Shown: positions 1-5,149 of the stretch, one piece after another
Position numbering within the stretch: position 1 is the stretch's first letter
How the letters are laid out: every line of letters starts with the position of its first letter
Translations under genes and position numbers: made by a program
The notes under the pieces: generated by a model
What the model saw: the letters and a program-made list of their open reading frames with translations, nothing else
What the model was told of the DNA's origin: nothing
The model's database searches: none
Source of the DNA: an uncultured Leptolyngbya sp.
GTDB taxonomy: Bacteria > Cyanobacteriota > Cyanobacteriia > Phormidesmidales > Phormidesmidaceae
Direction: 5' to 3'
DNA length: 5,149 nt
NCBI GenBank assembly: GCA_937899365.1
Contig: CALBPH010000326.1
Location: 1-5,149 of the forward strand

Positions 1-3000
1 GTCCGCGCCACCGTCCTCTCCCCGGCCGCAGCGGGAACAACGTCAGGAACAGCAGGGGACTGACTGGGCGGCCCAGTACGAATAAATTCGATATAGTCAA
101 ATGCGGCCCGCTCTCCGCCATTGCGAGTGGACTCAATTTCAAATGTATCCCCCGCCTTAAGCTCAATACTGCCATGGGTTGTCTTGCCTGCCAGGGTTTT
201 GTTTGAGACGTCGCCACCAGATAGCTGCCGATTAAGCTTAAAGTTTCGACGGTTGCCCGCAACGGTTACATTTACATCGGAAACACCATCATTCTCATCA
301 AAATAAACAGCCTTGACACGATAGGTACCCGCTTCTCCATCAAAGGTACCGGAAGCACTCCCTTTGCTACCGTTCTGACCATCAATGGCAATATATTCCT
401 TTTGGGAGAGCCAGTCCTTGTTTTGACCCACAATACGATATCCATCGAGAGCCAAATCTTCTGCTTCAACTCGGTATTTACCGGAGGTAGGCAATGGAGA
501 GGGGTTAAAAACTGGGGGGGTAACAACGGGAGGTTCTACGACCGGGGGCTCGACAACAGGAGGCTCAGCCACAGGGGGCGACTCGACAACAGGAGGTTCT
601 ACAACAGGAGGTTCAGCCACAGGGGGCGTTATGGGAGCAACGTCAGGTTCTGTTACAGGAGGCGTTGGAGCAACGTCAGGTTCTGTTACAGGAGGCACGT
701 CAGGAAGGGGAGGAACTACGACAGGGGGGGAGACAGGGGGTAACTCTACCTGTATGGTATCCTCCGCAAATTCTGGGTAGTTCAGGGTAATGGATTCAAA
801 GGGGATAATCTTACTATCTTGCTTAAGCTCACTGGGGTTAAGCGAGCCTAGGTGACGGGCATTTCGAGTCCAATTTTTGTTTTCAAGGACAGCCACAAAG
901 CTGTATTTACGCGTGTCTCCAGTCAAGCGGTCACTAATATATTCATCAATGACGACACCGTGCTGTCCATTGGGCAGCGTATAGTAGCCCTGGTCTGCAG
1001 CAATGTTTCGCAACTGATGTAAGGGGTATCCCAAATTCTCATTACCAAATGGAAGCGCTATGGTACCTAATGAATCGGTTTTGGTGCCCACAATGGACAC
1101 AGCATCTAAGACTCGATTGTCACCAGAACTAGCTACCAAGTCGCTTTTGGCATTATCTATTTGAAAGCTAAGTTTGCCGGGTTGAAGATCTTTACTACTT
1201 AAGAATTTATCAACATTACGATCAACATTGACCCAATCTTGTTTATTGTTTTTGACTTGGGCATCTACAAAGAAATATCCCCAGTTCTTTAATGGTTTAA
1301 CAACGCGGGTTTCCTTATTTAGAGTGACGCCTTTACCAAAGCCTTCTACTTTCAAATTATCGAAGACAAAATCTTCGACGTTGTGAAACAGATGCACACC
1401 GTTATTCAAAACCCTTCTGTGCAACCCTGTGTCTGTACCTAAAAGATCAAAGTCCTTCAAGGGGTAGTGTGCGGTGTACTGCAGCTCAGATCCCTGGGTT
1501 ACTTCCCACGCTTTAAATCCGTCTAGGAGCGTACGGCCATCGTGTTTTTGGACTTGAGAATTTTTGATGACTGATAGACCATTTCTAGAGCCAAACACCT
1601 CATTATTTTTGAAACCCATAATGGGTGAATCACTGGTTTTGATGGTGTCTTGGCCCTTAGCCCAGGCTTGTATGGCCAGGTTATTGGTCAGCGGCTGGAT
1701 TTCATCTGTACCTCGGTGAAAGTAGAACATGCCTGAACCGCCGTTGCCAGCAGCAACATTGCCTTCACTTTCTATCAGTCGGCTTTGAAACCAGAAACCA
1801 TGGCCACCAAAGCCAAGATCGTGGTTGTAGGCACCACCTTTTTCATTTTGAGAACGGCCTTCATTTTTGATGGAGATGTTATTGCGCCAAGAGCCAATTT
1901 CGTTACCGGTTTCACTAACAATACCGGCACCAAAAACGTCATAGGCCAGATTGTTTTCTAAGACAGCGTAGCTGTCATGTTGGACAATACCCCACCCAGG
2001 TGACCCAACAACGCTGTTCCCGACCAACACAGCCGGAGCATCCGTACCATTCACACCTGTACGGTGAAGATGCAGCGCATAACGTCCTCGAATGTTTGTG
2101 CGGGCACCGGTAATCGGATTGCCTTGACCGTCTAGGATACGCTTAGGGGCATGACCGCCGGTAAGCTTAAAGTCATCTAGCAATTTCGATTTATCGGTAC
2201 GGCCTAGTTCGTTAAATTCGGCATAGCGCACATCCACGTTATCCGAGTGCATAAACATGACGTGGCCACGCTGATTTGATGGCAGCTTACTTGCATTTTC
2301 TGTCGCCACCACTACGTTACGGCTTTGGTTAGCCACATAGGCTTTCAGGTCATCTCTTGGCGTATCGTGGCTGTAGGAGAGGGCTTTATCTAAGGTAATG
2401 CGCTTACCATCAATACGCGTAATGGTGCGTTCTTCATCTTGGGTGCCATTAGTGACATATTGAGTACCCGTGAGGATGAGGCGATCGCCCACCTGCCAAT
2501 TTACCGGCACCTCCCCCAGGGTCAAGGTTTTATCACCGGCTGAGGGATCGACAGCAACCCGTAGGTGGGATGTTTTGGCTTGGCCATGGATAGAAACAGT
2601 ACCGTGGGAAATAATGCCTCGGCTTAGCTGCTGAGGGTCCCAGTGTTTGTTAATTGCACCATTGGCAGCAATCAAAATCTTGGTTTCAACATTGCCCTGG
2701 ACCGGATTGTCTTCTGTTCCGATGGTGAGGGTACCGTCAGATGAAACCACAAAGGTATCGATTATCATCTGCGTATCAACATCGGTGGCAAAGTCTATTT
2801 GACCATCAACCCGCAGACCAAACAAACGGGTATTGCTAACGTTGTCATAGTCCACAGTAATTCCCTTAGGAATGACTACCTTGGCATTAGCGCCAGGGAT
2901 TTTTCCTCCTTTCCAGGTGCTGGCGTCAAACCAAGAGCCATTCTTGACGGCGGTGTGGGTAGCGTTGTGCGGTGTAATTAGGCTATGGATTGCGGCATGT

Positions 3001-3068
3001 TCTGACTGCTTACCAGGCTCATCAACGTGGGCCTGGTGCATGTTGCCATGGTGCATTTGAGTATCCAT
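1..3068 (-). CDS. G8-domain, beta-helix (CEMIP-like) protein with Pro-rich linker and CBM; 3' end outside window
   Basis: This is one open frame of 1022 codons with no stop, running off the left edge. Residues 1-41 are His-rich with no signal peptide. Residues about 43-165 match a G8 domain (NGSWFDASTWKGGKIPGA, then VVIPKGITVDYDN). Residues about 170-760 look like a right-handed beta-helix of the CEMIP/TMEM2 type, with RGHVMFMH at 267-274, GRYALHLHRTG at 328-338, ETGNEIGSWRNNI from 386 and GGHGFW at 421-426. A Pro/Val linker spans about 777-854. A CBM6/35-like beta-sandwich spans about 864-997 (YRVEAEDLALDGY at the start, AAFDYIEFI at the end). A second linker follows. The ATG at 3068 is chosen because AGGGA lies 8 bases upstream. 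G8 beta-helix proteins are extracellular; animal CEMIP and TMEM2 act in hyaluronan breakdown, but the substrate here is unknown. Lack of a signal peptide suggests type I secretion through a C-terminal signal outside the window, which is inference. The domain calls are from motif recognition. Confidence 0.85.
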   Translation of the reverse strand, partial: MDTQMHHGNMHQAHVDEPGKQSEHAAIHSLITPHNATHTAVKNGSWFDASTWKGGKIPGANAKVVIPKGITVDYDNVSNTRLFGLRVDGQIDFATDVDTQMIIDTFVVSSDGTLTIGTEDNPVQGNVETKILIAANGAINKHWDPQQLSRGIISHGTVSIHGQAKTSHLRVAVDPSAGDKTLTLGEVPVNWQVGDRLILTGTQYVTNGTQDEERTITRIDGKRITLDKALSYSHDTPRDDLKAYVANQSRNVVVATENASKLPSNQRGHVMFMHSDNVDVRYAEFNELGRTDKSKLLDDFKLTGGHAPKRILDGQGNPITGARTNIRGRYALHLHRTGVNGTDAPAVLVGNSVVGSPGWGIVQHDSYAVLENNLAYDVFGAGIVSETGNEIGSWRNNISIKNEGRSQNEKGGAYNHDLGFGGHGFWFQSRLIESEGNVAAGNGGSGMFYFHRGTDEIQPLTNNLAIQAWAKGQDTIKTSDSPIMGFKNNEVFGSRNGLSVIKNSQVQKHDGRTLLDGFKAWEVTQGSELQYTAHYPLKDFDLLGTDTGLHRRVLNNGVHLFHNVEDFVFDNLKVEGFGKGVTLNKETRVVKPLKNWGYFFVDAQVKNNKQDWVNVDRNVDKFLSSKDLQPGKLSFQIDNAKSDLVASSGDNRVLDAVSIVGTKTDSLGTIALPFGNENLGYPLHQLRNIAADQGYYTLPNGQHGVVIDEYISDRLTGDTRKYSFVAVLENKNWTRNARHLGSLNPSELKQDSKIIPFESITLNYPEFAEDTIQVELPPVSPPVVVPPLPDVPPVTEPDVAPTPPVTEPDVAPITPPVAEPPVVEPPVVESPPVAEPPVVEPPVVEPPVVTPPVFNPSPLPTSGKYRVEAEDLALDGYRIVGQNKDWLSQKEYIAIDGQNGSKGSASGTFDGEAGTYRVKAVYFDENDGVSDVNVTVAGNRRNFKLNRQLSGGDVSNKTLAGKTTHGSIELKAGDTFEIESTRNGGERAAFDYIEFIRTGPPSQSPAVPDVVPAAAGERTVAR
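507..740 (-). repeat. Region coding a Pro/Val/Glu-rich linker with tandem repeats
   Basis: This stretch within the G8 gene encodes residues about 777-854, made of variations on PPVVEPPVVE, PPVAEPPVVE and PPVTEPDVAP. Such segments act as stiff, extended spacers between catalytic or beta-helix domains and carbohydrate-binding modules in secreted enzymes. The plus strand is correspondingly G-rich (aggagg and agggggc motifs), so reading frames on that strand are shadows. Repeat variation here is expected to change linker length between strains. Confidence 0.85.
634..696 (-). repeat. Two perfect 30-bp direct repeats, period 33 bp
   Basis: Bases 634-663 and 667-696 are identical over 30 bp, with a unit spacing of 33 bp, or eleven codons. 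They encode consecutive copies of PPVTEPDVAP in the linker. Perfect identity, including synonymous positions, points to a recent in-frame duplication, by slippage or unequal exchange, and not to selection on the protein alone. Confidence 0.9.
2481..2488. repeat. HIP1 octamer GCGATCGC
   Basis: This copy of the highly iterated palindrome of cyanobacteria lies inside the G8 coding sequence, encoding part of VGDRL. It supports a cyanobacterial origin. Confidence 0.8.
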
Positions 3069-3076
3069 CAAAAATT

Positions 3077-3081
3077 TCCCT
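3077..3081 (-). promoter_or_regulatory. Ribosome binding site of the G8 gene
   Basis: AGGGA on the minus strand lies 8 bases before the ATG at 3068-3066. This spacing fits a Shine-Dalgarno site. It favours this ATG over the in-frame ATGs at codons 5 and 10, which have no comparable purine-rich stretch at the right distance. Confidence 0.55.
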
Positions 3082-3132
3082 AGATAGAAAGTAGAACAGA
3101 ATTAGATTGGTGCTGTGATCGGTCTGTAGAGG

Positions 3133-3162
3133 CCGTGATACAAAAGCCAAAATGCATCACGG
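3133..3162 (-). promoter_or_regulatory. Hairpin in the presumed 5' leader of the G8 mRNA
   Basis: CCGTGAT (3133-3139) pairs perfectly with ATCACGG (3156-3162). After one A/C mismatch, two more pairs follow (CA/TG), leaving a 10-base loop. On the minus strand it sits about 65-95 bases before the G8 start codon. It may be an mRNA-stabilising or regulatory leader structure. No known riboswitch or leader family was recognised, and there is no T-run after it, so a terminator is not favoured. Confidence 0.35.
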
Positions 3163-3169
3163 TGAGCGT

Positions 3170-3198
3170 TGTAGAAAGCTAAAAATAGAGCACGTCAA
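3170..3198 (-). promoter_or_regulatory. Weak sigma70-type promoter candidate for the G8 gene
   Basis: On the minus strand TTGACG (3198-3193, five of six matches to TTGACA) is followed after 17 bases by TCTACA (3175-3170, only three of six matches to TATAAT). Transcription from it would begin near 3163, placing the hairpin 3133-3162 at the extreme 5' end of the mRNA. The poor -10 box makes this tentative, and other AT-rich sites upstream could serve. Confidence 0.2.
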
Positions 3199-3204
3199 AC
3201 GGTT

Positions 3205-3244
3205 GTTGCTTTAGCAACTAAAGACCAGACGAAAGGTGTCTGGT
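3205..3244. other. Two adjacent small hairpins upstream of the G8 gene
   Basis: Bases 3209-3223 form CTTTAG-CAA-CTAAAG; an overlapping alternative, GTTGC-TTTA-GCAAC, spans 3205-3218. Immediately next, ACCAGAC (3224-3230) pairs perfectly with GTCTGGT (3238-3244) across a 7-base loop. The two structures abut with no bases between them. Neither strand shows a clear T-run after them. They may be part of a leader, a small RNA, or protein-binding sites; the sequence alone does not decide. Confidence 0.3.
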
Positions 3245-3281
3245 GGCTATACGGAATGGAAAAAATGGGAATTAGTGCTGT

Positions 3282-3289
3282 GCGATCGC
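3282..3289. repeat. HIP1 octamer GCGATCGC
   Basis: This copy is in the intergenic region, about 215 bases upstream of the G8 start codon. Confidence 0.8.
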
Positions 3290-4039
3290 AAATAAACTCA
3301 GTTAACCGTCATAGCGCGATTGCCACCTATCGGCGTTACCACTGGAAACGAGAGACCCTGTAGCTATGAATTGTTGTGTTAATAGGTAAAGGCCTGCTTT
3401 GTCCTAAAGGATTTAACCCTAGGGAAATCGGCCATCTAATCCACCAAAATCGGGATCAAGATAACAAACATTTATTTATAGCCCCAGACATAACATCTAA
3501 GACAATCAGACAAATAGCGCACTTAAGTCAAAATCCTTATTAGTGTTGTGCTGACACTTTTTCTTTCTTCAAGCCCCCCAGGAACAATCAGACAATCTTG
3601 TTATCAAGAGAGCCCAAATCAGAAAAATGTAAGCGTCAAGCAGACAGGTCCATATCGATAAACAACACTACAGGCAAAACACATGTTCAGTATTACATAT
3701 CCGTCTTCACGTTTCATCAACGTTGTATCAAGTTCAGATAAAGCCGATCAACTCTTTCCAAGCTTATGTACCAACCTCAAAAGTGTCACCAGCAGTCTTT
3801 TTAAGCCCCCGTAGAAAGCAACCTTAAAATCAACAAAACCTATAAAATTCAATACATACAACGATGCTTTGGAGTTTTTTATCGTCCAGCGCTTCCTTTC
3901 GCAACGACGCTTTAAGATCTGGCACACAGAAATCAAAGAAATCTCTTTAAATCTTCTTTTCCTCCTGTTTTTGAATGACTATCAACAAGCACATTGTTCC
4001 TGTATAAAAACAAACTCCCTTTTAATAGGCCAGCCTAAC

Positions 4040-4083
4040 CGCTAATCCCCCTGAGACTTACACAAATCTCAGGGGGATTAGCG
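4040..4083 (-). terminator. Perfect 17-bp inverted repeat, probable terminator of the GH9 gene
   Basis: CGCTAATCCCCCTGAGA (4040-4056) is exactly complementary to TCTCAGGGGGATTAGCG (4067-4083), with a 10-base loop. It lies 157 bases beyond the GH9 stop codon in the direction of transcription and well upstream of the G8 gene, which fits a transcription terminator separating the two. No T-tract follows on either strand; cyanobacterial terminators often lack one. A small dispersed palindromic repeat is the main alternative. Confidence 0.5.
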
Positions 4084-4239
4084 ATAGCGAGCCAGAAATT
4101 ATCCCAACGGCTGCTTAAACTACTGACATAAACAAACTGGCGTTGCTGATCCCCAGTATGAATTTATCGGGTAAACATCGACAAATCGCATATCTCACCG
4201 ATCGATCAATACCCTAAATCAGCAACAGCAACAAACTCA

Positions 4240-5149
4240 CTAGACAAAGGTCAAGGCTGCCGCTACCCCATTAGCTACGGTATCTTCCACCACTGCAACC
4301 AGCTCAGGTGTTCCTTCAGACTGATTAAAGATGGCAGTGCCAGAGGGCACACCACCCGGGGCAGCACCCAATACGTATTCGTTAGCCGTGCCATGGAGTT
4401 GAATGCGATCACCTTGAGTCAGATCAACCCCCTTAATGAAAGCATAGTCATCTAACCCTGGCAGGGTGGCGTCTCCATCATCGTAAAAGACTCTGCCAAT
4501 ATCACCGAGAACAATGGTATCGCGACCGTTACCCGCAATGAGAACATCAATCTCACCTTGACCGGGTGTTACATCTAGAGGCTGTGTACCGTCAATTACC
4601 GCATTCTGCCCGGTGGCAGTCAAGGTATTGCTATCGGCATTTCCTTGAACCGTTGCGATCGCATCATCAACACCATCTTCAGCAGCAAGATATCCCCAAG
4701 TATAGGCAGTCGGACCAATCGATTGACTAATCGTAAACTCAGTGACAGGCACATAGTAGGACGAAGCGAAATAGGCCTCTGCGGTGGGCCACTCCCATGG
4801 GTTAGGACCTGTTGCATCCGCAAATAGCTCGACGGACCAACGCCAATCTTCGCCATATCCATTCGGGTTTTGCAAATCTAATGGACCATAAACAGTGCTG
4901 CCCGATGGGACCTCGCCTAAGGCACGAGCATCAGCTAACTCAGGAATGTTGGGGTTACGATGGCCAATCCCAGTGGTGTACACCATATTGTCGGGGTTGG
5001 CACCTGCCGAAAACTGACTCGCCAAAAGACTCGCATTCAGATAGTCAGCATCCCCAGTCAGCGCATGGGTACGCTAGAGAATATACGTGTAAGGATCACC
5101 TAAACTGCAGCAACCAATAGGTAACAAAGGATCAGCATTCCACTAAAAT
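4240..5149 (-). pseudogene. Glycoside hydrolase family 9 C-terminal part fused to RTX-like module; interrupted by in-frame TAG codons
   Basis: From 5073 the frame reads RTHALTGDADYLNASLL, then SAGANP, NMVYTTGIGHRNP, VYGPLDLQ, EWPTAEAYF, VTEFTISQSI and PTAYTWGYLAA. This series fits the C-terminal part of GH9 endoglucanase-type enzymes, (alpha/alpha)6-barrel beta-glucan hydrolases. The Glu of VTEFTI probably corresponds to the family's catalytic acid. From about 4680 it passes into a cyanobacterial C-terminal module: IDVLIAGNGRDTIVLGD, YDDGD, DYAFIKGVDLTQGDRIQLHG, typical of RTX-like exported proteins. It ends TTTGTC-TAG with a TGA directly after. Family-like residues continue upstream (WNADPLLPIG, GDPYTYIL) across TAG codons at 5076-5074 and 5145-5143. 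No credible start follows the last TAG: the TTG at 5025 lies inside conserved domain sequence and the first ATG is at 4986. A decayed gene is therefore the best reading; sequencing error is possible. The N-terminal part lies past the right edge. Confidence 0.7.
4655..4662. repeat. HIP1 octamer GCGATCGC
   Basis: This copy is inside the GH9-RTX coding remnant, at the boundary between the hydrolase part and the C-terminal module (residues DAIATV). Confidence 0.8.

Larger units (their letters stand above)
3069..4239. other. About 1.17-kb intergenic region without a convincing gene
   Basis: No reading frame here shows family resemblance. The longest (minus, 3936-3748, 62 codons from a TTG) is basic and unrecognised, with no good ribosome binding site, and is left uncalled. 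Visible content is the G8 leader hairpins (3133-3244), a HIP1 octamer (3282-3289), and a 12-bp direct repeat ACAATCAGACAA (3502-3513 and 3584-3595). An AT-rich stretch runs from about 3660 to 4030, followed by a perfect inverted repeat (4040-4083). No tRNA, CRISPR or recognisable insertion-sequence remnant was seen. Confidence 0.6.

Noticed and set aside
402..743. Plus-strand 113-codon frame rich in Arg, Gly and Tyr
   Set aside because: It is the antisense of the Pro-rich linker and CBM start of the G8 gene. Its repetitive composition comes from the linker repeats.
3502..3595. 12-bp direct repeat ACAATCAGACAA, 82 bases apart
   Set aside because: Only two copies exist in AT-rich sequence, with no conserved flanks or inverted ends. 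It is too weak to call a mobile element or iteron.
3748..3936. 62-codon minus-strand frame in the spacer
   Set aside because: It starts at TTG, lacks a convincing ribosome binding site, and resembles no known family. A frame of this length is expected by chance.
4142..4226. Inverted repeat GTTGCTGAT / ATCAGCAAC with a 67-base gap after the GH9 stop
   Set aside because: The arms are only 9 bp with a long spacer, and one lies in a simple AGCAAC-like repeat. Chance is a sufficient explanation.
4645..5120. Plus-strand frames and a minus-strand 80-codon frame over the GH9 region
   Set aside because: They overlap the clear GH9-RTX frame and show no family resemblance of their own.
5074..5145. TAG recoded as glutamine, making the GH9 gene intact
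   Set aside because: The adjacent G8 frame has no TAG in 1022 codons, the GH9 frame itself ends at TAG (followed directly by TGA), and I know of no cyanobacterium with this code.

Overview
The window looks like chromosomal or plasmid DNA of a cyanobacterium. The HIP1 octamer GCGATCGC occurs three times in 5.1 kb (2481, 3282, 4655), where chance would give about 0.1. Both recognisable proteins also resemble types common in filamentous and marine cyanobacteria: a G8-domain beta-helix protein, and a glycoside hydrolase ending in a calcium-binding, type I secretion-like module. The genus cannot be fixed from the sequence; an Acaryochloris- or Leptolyngbya-like genome is a guess.

Both protein-coding regions lie on the minus strand. 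Bases 3068 down to 1 are one uninterrupted frame of 1022 codons that runs off the left edge. It encodes a large modular protein. The order is a histidine-rich N-terminus without a signal peptide, a G8 domain, a long right-handed beta-helix of the CEMIP/TMEM2 type, a proline/valine-rich linker with tandem repeats, a CBM6/35-like carbohydrate-binding module, and the start of a second linker. It is probably an exported or surface protein that binds or acts on polysaccharide.

Bases 3069-4239 contain no convincing gene. They hold the ribosome binding site and upstream region of the G8 gene, with three small hairpins and a weak promoter candidate, and a perfect 17-bp inverted repeat at 4040-4083 downstream of the second gene.

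Bases 4240-5149 (minus) encode the C-terminal part of a family 9 glycoside hydrolase (cellulase type) fused to a cyanobacterial RTX-like C-terminal module. Family-like sequence continues upstream through two in-frame TAG codons (5076-5074 and 5145-5143), so the gene appears to be a decaying pseudogene. Its N-terminal part lies beyond the right edge.

Together the two loci suggest a small region devoted to secreted carbohydrate-active proteins, with one member intact as far as can be seen and the other broken. No wholly new system is evident. The main points of interest are the interrupted GH9-RTX gene and the architecture of the G8/beta-helix/CBM protein.
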